Part shown: positions 25,190 to 32,210 of the stretch, in pieces
Position numbering within the stretch: position 1 is the stretch's first letter
Layout of the letters: each line of letters begins with the position of its first letter
Source of the DNA: Candidatus Desulfarcum epimagneticum
GTDB taxonomy: Bacteria; Desulfobacterota; Desulfobacteria; Desulfobacterales; CR-1
Direction: 5' to 3'
DNA: 64,000 nt
Assembly: GCA_900659855.1 (NCBI GenBank)
Contig: CAACVI010000023.1
Span: 62,001 to 126,000 of the forward strand
Notes under the pieces: generated by a model
The model's database searches: none
The model's input: the letters and a program-made list of their open reading frames with translations, nothing else
Told to the model about the DNA's origin: nothing
Program-made: the position numbers and the translations under genes

Positions 25190-25743
25190 GGGGCGCCCTC
25201 CTCCCTGCGGATGTCGATCCGGTCCATTCCGTCATGCTCCGAAAGACGCACATCCACCGTCTCCTCCGGTTTGGTCCGGATGGTTTTGCCCGTGTAATCG
25301 GGGTGAATGGGAAGCTCCCTGAACCCCCGATCCACCATGACCGCCGCCTCGATTCGGTCCGGCCGGCCGAAATCGATCAGGGCGTTCATGGCGGCCCGGA
25401 TGGTCCGGCCGGTGAAGATCACATCGTCCACCAGGATGGCCCGCATGGCGTCCACCGAAAAGTCGATCCGGGTTTCCCGGACCACGGGATGGAGGCTGAT
25501 GCGGGTCCAGTCGTCCCGGTACAGGGTGATGTCGATGGAGCCCGCGGGCGGGGCGGCGCCCTTGATGGCCTGGATTTGTTTCTGGATTCGTCTGGCTAAG
25601 TAAACGCCCCGGGTCTGGATGCCGATGAGCGCCATGTCGCCGGCGTTTCCGCGCGCGACCAGTATGTCATGGGCCATCTTTGAAACGATTTTTTCCATAT
25701 CCGCCTGGTCGCAAATGGTCTGGATTATGCCCTGGTCCGACAC
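25186..25743 (-). CDS. pyrR: Bifunctional pyr operon regulator / uracil phosphoribosyltransferase PyrR
   Basis: The 185-residue type I phosphoribosyltransferase has the PRPP-binding loop VDDVIFTGRTIRAA near 100-113, MALIGIQTRGVYLARRI for the pyrophosphate loop, and VMVDRGFRELPIHPDYTGK, all characteristic of PyrR. In Gram-positive bacteria PyrR attenuates pyrimidine operons by binding RNA; in Proteobacteria it may act mainly as an enzyme. The start is GTG 25743 after GGGAGGG. No pyr biosynthetic genes are adjacent; instead it is coupled to moaB, an uncommon pairing. Confidence 0.92.
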   Translation of the reverse strand: MSDQGIIQTICDQADMEKIVSKMAHDILVARGNAGDMALIGIQTRGVYLARRIQKQIQAIKGAAPPAGSIDITLYRDDWTRISLHPVVRETRIDFSVDAMRAILVDDVIFTGRTIRAAMNALIDFGRPDRIEAAVMVDRGFRELPIHPDYTGKTIRTKPEETVDVRLSEHDGMDRIDIRREEGAP

Positions 25744-25877
25744 CTTGGTTTCCCTCCCTGGTTTTCCCGCCCGGCTGATGGGGGGCTTTTGAAATTGTCT
25801 TGATTTTGTTTATCATTTTTCATATGATTAGACAATATGATATTTTATTTTTTCAAGATGAAAACCGGCCGCCGGAC

Positions 25878-26495
25878 ATGAGCCGTTCCCCTTTCTCAGG
25901 CGTGATCCTGGCCGGGGGGATGAACACGCGTTTTTCCGGAAGAAACAAGGCGTTTCTGCGCGTGGGGGGCCGGCCCATCATCGAGCGGGCGCTTGAGGCG
26001 TTTTCCGGGCTGTTCGACGACATCGTCATTGTCGCCGGCGATCCTTTGGAATACCTGGAATATGACTGCCACATCGTCACGGATATTTTTCCCGTCCGCA
26101 GCTCCCTCACCGGCGTGCACGCGGGGCTTTTTTACGCGAAAAACCCCCATGTGTTTTTTTCCGCCTGCGACACGCCTTTTATCCGAAAAGAGGTGATTGA
26201 ACTCATCCTGGACCGCGTGGATCCCGGCGCGGACGCGGTGATTCCCGAAACGCCGGGGGGCATGGAGACCCTTTGCGCGGTCTATTCAAAGCGATGCTTA
26301 AACGCTGTGGAGGAGCGCCTGAGGCAAAAAAGGTTCAAGGTCCTGGATGTGTTCAGGAAACGCCGGGTCAAAAAGGTCCCGGAAAAGGCCCTGCGCCGGG
26401 CCGACCCGGGGCTGATTTCTTTTGTGAACATCAATTCCCCGGATGATCTTGAGCGGATTGATAAAACGGTGAGAATTGATCAGGCGGCGTTTTAA
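25878..26495 (+). CDS. mobA: Molybdenum cofactor guanylyltransferase MobA-like
   Basis: The 205-residue nucleotidyltransferase-fold protein begins with SGVILAGGMNTRFSGRNKAFLRVGG, the GTP-binding LAGGxSxRxGxxK signature with Phe-Ser in the middle. HVFFSACDTPFI carries the Asp of the metal-binding site, and VNINSPDDLERI is the MobA-type C-terminus. It should attach GMP to molybdopterin-Mo to form the bis-MGD cofactor. ATG 25878 is chosen because the residues before it are not conserved-looking. It is the first of a plus-strand set (mobA, moaE, moaC, mltA) diverging from pyrR-moaB. Confidence 0.85.
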   Translation: MSRSPFSGVILAGGMNTRFSGRNKAFLRVGGRPIIERALEAFSGLFDDIVIVAGDPLEYLEYDCHIVTDIFPVRSSLTGVHAGLFYAKNPHVFFSACDTPFIRKEVIELILDRVDPGADAVIPETPGGMETLCAVYSKRCLNAVEERLRQKRFKVLDVFRKRRVKKVPEKALRRADPGLISFVNINSPDDLERIDKTVRIDQAAF

Positions 26496-26501
26496 AAATT
26501 T

Positions 26502-26538
26502 CATAACGCGGCGGACCGTATTTTTTACGATGCCGTCA
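26502..26538. repeat. Family I remnant before moaE
   Basis: Around 26502-26538, CATAACGCGGCGGACCGTA and TTTTTTACGATGCCGTC resemble a shortened family I end, directly followed by the moaE ribosome site AAGGAGG. Confidence 0.5.
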
Positions 26539-26555
26539 AGGAGGGGTTTTTTTAT

Positions 26556-26918
26556 ATGAGAACCATGTCGGAGCTGATGGAGGCGGTGAGGCGGGGCCCG
26601 GATTTTCACAAGGCGGGCATGGCGCTGTTCCACAACGGGGTGGTGCGGGAGACTTCCCGGGACGGCCGAAGGGTGTCCGGCCTGGAGGTGACGGCGGACC
26701 ATGAAAGGCTCGGAGAGATTGTCGCGCGCCATCAAAAAAGGCCGGGCATTGTGGACGTGCGGGTGGAGATCAATGAAAACAAAAAGCTGGCCGTGGGGGA
26801 CGATGTCATGTTCATCGCCGTGGCCGGCGATATCCGGGAGCATGTGATCCCGGTTTTAACGGATGTGTTAAACGAAGTGAAAGCCACAGTGACGAAAAAG
26901 ACCGAATTTTTTGTGTGA
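26556..26918 (+). CDS. moaE: MoaE-like molybdopterin synthase large-subunit homologue
   Basis: The 120-residue protein has a MoaE-type pattern, though divergent: KAGMALFHNGVVRETSRDGRRVSGLEV corresponds to the GAxxxFxGxVRxxxxGxxV strand, followed by helices and strands around VRVEINENKKLAVGDDVMFIAVAGDIREHVIPVLTDVLNEVKATV, and a final KKTEF where MoaE has catalytic lysines. MoaE and MoaD form molybdopterin synthase, which inserts dithiolene sulfur into precursor Z. No moaD is visible next to it. It sits between mobA and moaC, which supports the call. Confidence 0.75.
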   Translation: MRTMSELMEAVRRGPDFHKAGMALFHNGVVRETSRDGRRVSGLEVTADHERLGEIVARHQKRPGIVDVRVEINENKKLAVGDDVMFIAVAGDIREHVIPVLTDVLNEVKATVTKKTEFFV

Positions 26919-26931
26919 CAGGAGAGCGGCT

Positions 26932-27414
26932 ATGTCTGACTTTACCCATATCGACCCCAAAGGCCGGGTCCGGATGGTGGATGTGACCCCGAAAGAGCCC
27001 ACACTCCGGATCGCCACGGCCCGGGGAAAGGTGACCATGACCCTGGAAACCCTTGAAAAGATCGAAACCGGGGTCTCCAGAAAGGGCAATGTGCTTGAGA
27101 CCGCCCGAATCGCCGGCGTCATGGCGGCCAAAAAAACCCCGGACCTGATCCCCATGTGCCATCCCCTCAACCTCACCCATGTGTCGGTGGATTTTTTTCC
27201 TGACCGCGCGTCTTGCTCCATCGGGATTGAGGCCAAAGCGAAGATTTTCGGGCCCACCGGGGTGGAGATGGAGGCCCTTTGCGCCGTGTCCGTCGCGGCC
27301 CTGACCATTTACGACATGTGCAAATCCCATGACAAAGGCATGGCGCTTTCAGACATCCGCCTGGTTGAAAAATCAGGGGGGAAAAGCGGGGACTTCAAAA
27401 GGGAGGCGTTTTGA
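26932..27414 (+). CDS. moaC: Cyclic pyranopterin monophosphate synthase MoaC
   Basis: The 160-residue protein has normal length. It shows MVDVTPKEPTLRIATARGKV at the N-terminus, AAKKTPDLIPMCHPLNLTHVSVDF (the PMCHPL signature with the active-site His/Cys environment), GVEMEALCAVSVAALTIYDMCKSHDKGM with the conserved catalytic Lys and Asp, and IRLVEKSGGKSGD. It converts 3',8-cyclo-7,8-dihydro-GTP to cyclic pyranopterin monophosphate together with MoaA, which is not in the window. It starts 13 bases after moaE with AGGAGAGCGGCT upstream. Confidence 0.95.
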   Translation: MSDFTHIDPKGRVRMVDVTPKEPTLRIATARGKVTMTLETLEKIETGVSRKGNVLETARIAGVMAAKKTPDLIPMCHPLNLTHVSVDFFPDRASCSIGIEAKAKIFGPTGVEMEALCAVSVAALTIYDMCKSHDKGMALSDIRLVEKSGGKSGDFKREAF

Positions 27415-27421
27415 TTCGGCG

Positions 27422-28696
27422 ATGAGAAAATCTGTTTTTTTACGGGCCGCCGCGCTGACCGCCGGCCTCGCCCTTCTTTTTTCCTGGGGATGCGTCATAG
27501 AAAGAAAACGGGACGCGGATATCGCGCGGCCGGCCCTTTTGAAAGTCGGCGCAAGGGACTTTCCGGAGTTTGCGGATGATCTGTCCTACGAGGGCCTTGA
27601 GCAAAGCGTTTTGGAGAGCCTTCTTTTTTTTGAGAAAAAACCCGATGACGCGGTTTTTCATTTCGGGCGGGACCGCTTTACGGCCGGGCGCATGCGCGAC
27701 TCCCTTAAGACCTTTCTGGACTTTATCCAAAAAAATCCCTCCCCGGACCGCCTGACGCGCTTTATCCGCCAAAACTACGAGGTGTACGCCTCTTCGGCGA
27801 ACCGGCCCGACGGTGTGCTGATGACCGGTTATTTTGAGCCGGTGTTTAAAGGCAGCCTTTTTAAAACCGATGAGTGCCGATTCCCGGTCTATGGCAGACC
27901 GGCGGACATGATCACCATCGATCTGTCCCGGTTTTCGTCGGAGTATTCGGGGAAAAAGATTGTGGCCCGGTATGAAAAGGGGGCGGTGATCCCTTATTTC
28001 GACCGGGAGCAGATCACCCGGAAAAACGCCATCAAGGGAAAGGCCCGGGCCATCGCATGGCTCAAAGACCCGGTGGATGTGTTTTTTTTGCATGTGCAGG
28101 GATCAGGCAAGGCCATTCTGGAGGACGGCCGGACGATTTCCCTTCGTTATGATTCCCAGAACGGCCGGCCGTACCGGAGCATCGGCCGGCTTTTGGTGGA
28201 GATGGAAAAAATACCCCTGTCGGAAATTTCCATGCAGAGCATCCGGGCGTATCTCGCCGCCAACCCCCATGAGACGGACGTTGTGTTGAGTCACAACCCC
28301 AGCTATGTGTTTTTCCGGGAGGGCGACAGCGTCCGCCCCAAAGGCTGCATCGGGGCGGAGCTGACCCCCGGACGCTCCCTGGCCACCGACAGGCGGATTT
28401 TTCCCGAAGGGGCGCTGGCGTTTATCCGGACCCAAAAGCCGGTCATGGACGAGAGCGGCGCCATTCAGGAGTGGACGGACATGTCCCGGTTTGTGTTGAA
28501 CCAGGACACGGGCGGCGCCATCCGGGGGCCGGGACGGGCGGATATTTTCTGGGGGGACGGGGAATACGCCGAGATGGCGGCGGGCCATATGAAACATAGA
28601 GGGGAAATGTTCTTCCTGGTTTTGAAAGACGTGAAAAACCCCGGGGGGTTTCATTTCCTTCCCCGGATGACGAATGTGTCGAATCCTTTGGAGTAA
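27422..28696 (+). CDS. mltA: Membrane-bound lytic murein transglycosylase A (MltA)
   Basis: The 424-residue protein starts at ATG 27422, seven bases after moaC, with an N-terminal export signal (ALTAGLALLFSWGC) whose Cys could be lipidated, although the lipobox is imperfect. The MltA domain follows (MTGYFEPVFKGSLFKTDECRFPVYGRP). A C-terminal 3D domain is seen in FPEGALAFIRTQKPVMDESG, SRFVLNQDTGGAIRGPGRADIFWGDG, where the Asp in NQDTGGAI is the catalytic acid position of the family. It cleaves peptidoglycan to 1,6-anhydromuropeptides. Its 3' end overlaps the convergent apbE gene by 46 bases. Confidence 0.93.
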   Translation: MRKSVFLRAAALTAGLALLFSWGCVIERKRDADIARPALLKVGARDFPEFADDLSYEGLEQSVLESLLFFEKKPDDAVFHFGRDRFTAGRMRDSLKTFLDFIQKNPSPDRLTRFIRQNYEVYASSANRPDGVLMTGYFEPVFKGSLFKTDECRFPVYGRPADMITIDLSRFSSEYSGKKIVARYEKGAVIPYFDREQITRKNAIKGKARAIAWLKDPVDVFFLHVQGSGKAILEDGRTISLRYDSQNGRPYRSIGRLLVEMEKIPLSEISMQSIRAYLAANPHETDVVLSHNPSYVFFREGDSVRPKGCIGAELTPGRSLATDRRIFPEGALAFIRTQKPVMDESGAIQEWTDMSRFVLNQDTGGAIRGPGRADIFWGDGEYAEMAAGHMKHRGEMFFLVLKDVKNPGGFHFLPRMTNVSNPLE

Positions 28697-29784
28697 TAAT
28701 CCGTCAACCGTCCGTTTTTTCTTTCAATCACCATGCACTCCACGCCCCTGAGGCGGTTGATGAGCCGGACGCCTTTTTTTCGGCCCATGACCAGGAGGGC
28801 GGTGGCCAGACCGTCGGCCATCATGGCGTTTGGGGCGATGACCGACGCGGCGGCCGCGGCGCTTCGGGCGGGCCGGCCGGTCCCGGGGTCCAGGATGTGG
28901 GAGTAATAGGCGCCGCCGTGTTTGAAAAAGAGCCGGTAATCCCCGCTGGTGGCCATGGCCATGTCTTTGAGGGCCACGATTTTTCTCGCGCTCCCGGCGG
29001 GCGCGCCCCTGATCGGGGACTGGACGCCGACCCGCCACATGCCCCCGTCCTTTCTAAGTCCGGACGCCACTATCTCGCCCCCCGCCTCCAGGATAAAATC
29101 CGTGACGCCGTTTGCGCGCAGGTCCCCGGCCGCCATGTCCAGGGCGTATCCCTTTGCGATGGATGACAGATCGATTTGAACGCCCGGGCGTTTTTTTTTA
29201 AGCGCCCGGCTTTTAAATCGCCGTTTGTCAGTCCCCGGGGCGTCCCGGCCGGGCAAAGGGATGATTTCAATGAGATGAAATCCGACGTCCGACCGAAGGC
29301 GTCGGATTTCCTCGTCCCCGGGGGGCGTTTTCCGGGTCCCGGACGAGCCGAATCCCCACAGGTCCGCCAGGGGTTTGAGGGAGCCGTCCCAGGCGCCCCG
29401 GGTGAGGCGGTGAAGGGAGATGGCCCCTTCCATGACCCGGGCCATGTCTTCCGACACAGGGAATGGGCCGGGGCCGGTCCAGGCGTTGAAAAGGGAAATT
29501 TCGCTGTCCGGGCGGTGGATGGACATGCTTTGGCTGATCTGTTCCAGACGGCGCTCAATCACAGAGCGCGTTCGGGCGGCCCGGGCGTCTAAGTCCGGCG
29601 GGCCGCCGGATGGGGAGGGGCGGGGGATGACGGCCGTCAGACGCCAGCCGGTTCCCATGGCTTTTCCGGAAAGGGACAGGCTCTTAAATCCCGCGCCGGT
29701 GAAAAGGACCCAGGCCAGAGGCATGAAAAGAAGCGGGATGAGTCGCCTCACAAAAAAATCGCGCGGTTTGGATCGGTTTTTCAC
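28651..29784 (-). CDS. apbE: FAD:protein FMN transferase ApbE
   Basis: The 377-residue protein has an N-terminal membrane anchor (RRLIPLLFMPLAWVLFTGA). The ApbE fold is shown by GKAMGTGWRL, ISLFNAW, TRGAWDGSLKPLADLWGF, VQIDLSSIAKGYALDMAAG, DFILEAGGEIVASG and MATSGDYRLFF...YYSHILDPGTGRPA, followed by APNAMMADGLATALLVMG with the metal-binding Asp. ApbE transfers FMN from FAD to Thr of Rnf/Nqr and similar flavoproteins outside the cytoplasm. The start is GTG 29784 within a sequence resembling a family I arm. hypE ends seven bases upstream, so it may be in the hyp transcript. Confidence 0.94.
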   Translation of the reverse strand: MKNRSKPRDFFVRRLIPLLFMPLAWVLFTGAGFKSLSLSGKAMGTGWRLTAVIPRPSPSGGPPDLDARAARTRSVIERRLEQISQSMSIHRPDSEISLFNAWTGPGPFPVSEDMARVMEGAISLHRLTRGAWDGSLKPLADLWGFGSSGTRKTPPGDEEIRRLRSDVGFHLIEIIPLPGRDAPGTDKRRFKSRALKKKRPGVQIDLSSIAKGYALDMAAGDLRANGVTDFILEAGGEIVASGLRKDGGMWRVGVQSPIRGAPAGSARKIVALKDMAMATSGDYRLFFKHGGAYYSHILDPGTGRPARSAAAAASVIAPNAMMADGLATALLVMGRKKGVRLINRLRGVECMVIERKNGRLTDYYSKGFDTFVIRGRK

Positions 29785-29791
29785 GACGCCA

Positions 29792-30814
29792 TCAGCAAAT
29801 CCGGGGGAGCTGTTCCCCGGCCAGCATGTCCACCGCGCGCAGACCGCCGATCCGGGTTTTTAAAAAAACCCGTCCCGGATGATCGTCCACCACCTCTCCG
29901 ATGATGGCGGCGTCGCGGCCCAGGGGGTCTTTTTTCATCTCGGATAAAACGGCTGGGGCGTTTTCTTTGTCCACAAAGGCCAGCAGTTTGCCTTCGTTGG
30001 CCACATAAAGGGGGTCGAATCCCAAAAGCTCGCAGACCCCCATCACATTGTCGTTGACCGGGATTTTATCCTCATGGATCAGGACGCCGGCGCCGGAGCT
30101 TTCCGCGATTTCGTTCAGCGTGGTTCCCACGCCGCCCCGGGTGGGGTCCCGGAGGACGTGAATGTCCGGGCACACCGAAAGGAGCTTTTGGGTCATGTGA
30201 TTCAGCGCGGCGCTGTCGCTTTTTATTTCCGAGTCAAAATCCATCCCCTCCCGCCGGGTGAGGATGGTCATGCCGTGATCCGCGATGGTCCCGCTGATGA
30301 GAACCTGGTCCCCGGGAGCGGCCCGGTGGCCGGCCGGCCCCACGCCTTCGGGAATGAGACCCACGCCGGTGGTGTTGATGAAAATGCGGTCCGCCGCGCC
30401 TTTGGGGACCACCTTGGTGTCGCCGGTGACGATTTTGACCCCCGCTCGCCGGGCCGCTTCGGCCATGCTCCGGATGATTTTTTTGAAATCGGAAAGGGGA
30501 AATCCCTCCTCGATGATCACCGCCGAGCTGAGGTACAGGGGGACGGCGCCGCACATGGCCACATCGTTCACGGTTCCGTTGATGGCCAGATCCCCGATGT
30601 CCCCGCCCGGGAAAAAAATGGGGTCCACCGTGAAGGTGTCGGTGGAAAACGCCAGCCGGCTGTCCCCGAACCGCAGCTCGGCCCCGTCATCCAGCCGGGA
30701 AAGCATGGGGTTGTCAAATTCGGGAAGCACGATGCCTGTGATCAGCTCGTGCGAGATTTTGCCGCCGCTTCCGTGGTCAAGGAGTATCCGTTCCTTTCGC
30801 TCATCCTGTGTCAT
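29792..30814 (-). CDS. hypE: Hydrogenase maturation protein HypE
   Basis: The 340-residue protein is an AIR-synthase-like ATPase. It has ILLDHGSGGKISHELI, LAFSTDTFTVDPIFFPGGDIG, KIVTGDTKVVPKG, RDPTRGGVGTTLNEIAESSG and ends in PRIC; the terminal Cys is the one that is carbamoylated by HypF and dehydrated to thiocyanate, the source of the cyanide ligands of the NiFe site. Length is normal. hypD lies upstream on the same strand but is separated by about 250 bases holding a palindromic element and tandem repeats. No hydrogenase structural gene is in the window. Confidence 0.96.
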   Translation of the reverse strand: MTQDERKERILLDHGSGGKISHELITGIVLPEFDNPMLSRLDDGAELRFGDSRLAFSTDTFTVDPIFFPGGDIGDLAINGTVNDVAMCGAVPLYLSSAVIIEEGFPLSDFKKIIRSMAEAARRAGVKIVTGDTKVVPKGAADRIFINTTGVGLIPEGVGPAGHRAAPGDQVLISGTIADHGMTILTRREGMDFDSEIKSDSAALNHMTQKLLSVCPDIHVLRDPTRGGVGTTLNEIAESSGAGVLIHEDKIPVNDNVMGVCELLGFDPLYVANEGKLLAFVDKENAPAVLSEMKKDPLGRDAAIIGEVVDDHPGRVFLKTRIGGLRAVDMLAGEQLPRIC

Positions 30815-30850
30815 GGCTCATCCTGTGGTTTTTTTGGATTTTATGGGTTT

Positions 30851-30977
30851 GACAGCATCGTAAAAAATCCGATCTACTGTGTTGCAGCGCTTATTTTTAA
30901 TTGAGGCATACCAAATGTATTGCCTCAATTAAAAATAAGCGCTACGCCTTGTATATCGAATTTTTTACGACGCTGTC
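30851..30977 (+). repeat. Family I palindromic element, copy 4
   Basis: This is the most complete copy. The left arm GACAGCATCGTAAAAAATCC (30851-30870) pairs with the right arm, which reads GACAGCGTCGTAAAAAATTC on the reverse strand (ends 30977). The core is nearly the same as in copy 1: CTTATTTTTAATTGAGGCA with TGCCTCAATTAAAAATAAG. It lies between hypD and hypE, 37 bases before the hypE start. Confidence 0.9.
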
Positions 30978-31050
30978 CCGTGATTTTTTACGACGCTGTC
31001 CCGTAATTTTTTACGACGCTGTCCCGTAATTTTTTACGAATTTATCAGGT
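30967..31050. repeat. Three tandem 23-bp repeats plus a partial fourth
   Basis: Units begin at 30967, 30990 and 31013 with ACGACGCTGTCCCGT followed by GA or AA and TTTTTT; a diverged partial unit begins at 31036 and continues as ATTTATCAGG. The first unit overlaps the right arm of element copy 4. The block lies just downstream of the hypD stop. There are no spacers, so it is not a CRISPR array. Confidence 0.9.
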
Positions 31051-31063
31051 TTGGTGACGGATT

Positions 31064-32152
31064 TTATTTTCCATGGTACTTGTAATACGCCGCGCAGGTT
31101 CCTTCGGTGGAGACCATGCATGGGCCCACCGGGCGCATGGGGGAGCAGGTTTTTTTGTACAGGGGGCACTCGGGGGGAATTTTGGCGCCGATGAGTATCT
31201 CGCCGCAGGCGCATCCTTTGGGCTCTTTTGATTCAATGGCGGGCAGACGGAATATTTTTTCGGCGTCAAACCCGGAAAAATCATCCCTTATTTTAAAGCC
31301 GCTTTTCGGAATGACGCCTATCCCGCGCCAGTTCGCGTCCACGGTTTCAAACACTTCCCGGCACAGCGACATGGCCTTTGGGTTCCCCTCCCGGGAGACG
31401 CCCCTGGGATAGGCGTTTGTCAGCTCGGGTTCTTTGGATTCAATCTGCCCGGCCAAAAGCGAAACCGCGTTTAATATATCCACCGGCTCAAAACCCGCTA
31501 TGACGCAGGGAATGGGGTTTTGTCTGAAAAAGTCCTCGTAGGCCCCGGCGCCGATGACCACCGACACATGCCCCGGCAGGATAAAGCCGTGGATGCGGAC
31601 CTCAAGGCCCATCAGCGCGGAAAGGGCAGGGGGGACAAGCTTGTGCGCGGAAAAGACGCTGTAGTTGTCCACCCCGGATTCCCGGGCCATGACAATGGAG
31701 GCGGCGATGGTGGGGGCCGTGGTCTCAAATCCCACGCCTAAGAACACCACCCGTTTGTCCGGATTTTTCCTGGCGATGTCCAGGGCGTCAAAGGTGGAGT
31801 ACACCATCCGGATGTCTTTTCCCACGGCCCTTTCATGGCCCAGGGAGGACACGGTCCCCGGGACCCGGATCAGGTCCCCGAACGTTGTGATGATCACGTC
31901 TTTTTCCCCGGCCAGGGCGATGAAGGCGTCGATCTCATTTTGAGCGGTCACGCACACCGGGCAGCCCGGCCCGGAAACCAGGGATATCCGATCTGGAAGA
32001 ATCGACCTTATTCCGCTTCTGAAAATCGACATGGTGTGGGTGCCGCACACCTCCATGAGCCGGATTTCTTTTCGGCCCGAGTTTTCAATGTTTCGGATCA
32101 GGGCCCGCGCGATCTCGGGGTCCCGGTATTCCTCGATATGTTTGATGGTCAT
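31064..32152 (-). CDS. hypD: Hydrogenase maturation protein HypD
   Basis: The 362-residue iron-sulfur protein scaffolds assembly of the Fe(CN)2CO group with HypC. Family landmarks are LMEVCGTHTMSIFRSGIR with the conserved CGTH, LVSGPGCPVCVTAQNEID, FLGVGFETTAPTIAA, and the C-terminal cluster region CACGEILIGAKIPPECPLYKKTC...GPCMVSTEGTCAAYYKY, where the Cys residues ligate the 4Fe-4S cluster. Length is normal. It is the first of the minus-strand hypD-hypE-apbE set. hypA, B, C and F are not present here. Confidence 0.96.
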   Translation of the reverse strand: MTIKHIEEYRDPEIARALIRNIENSGRKEIRLMEVCGTHTMSIFRSGIRSILPDRISLVSGPGCPVCVTAQNEIDAFIALAGEKDVIITTFGDLIRVPGTVSSLGHERAVGKDIRMVYSTFDALDIARKNPDKRVVFLGVGFETTAPTIAASIVMARESGVDNYSVFSAHKLVPPALSALMGLEVRIHGFILPGHVSVVIGAGAYEDFFRQNPIPCVIAGFEPVDILNAVSLLAGQIESKEPELTNAYPRGVSREGNPKAMSLCREVFETVDANWRGIGVIPKSGFKIRDDFSGFDAEKIFRLPAIESKEPKGCACGEILIGAKIPPECPLYKKTCSPMRPVGPCMVSTEGTCAAYYKYHGK

Positions 32153-32210
32153 AAAAAAAGGCTTTTGAGGCCTCCTCCTTTCCGGCGGGTTTAAACGCTC
32201 CGCGAGCCGG

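Noticed and set aside
30967-31050. Short direct repeats as a possible CRISPR array
   Set aside because: The 23-bp units are directly contiguous with no spacers, no cas genes are present, and they derive from the end of a family I element.
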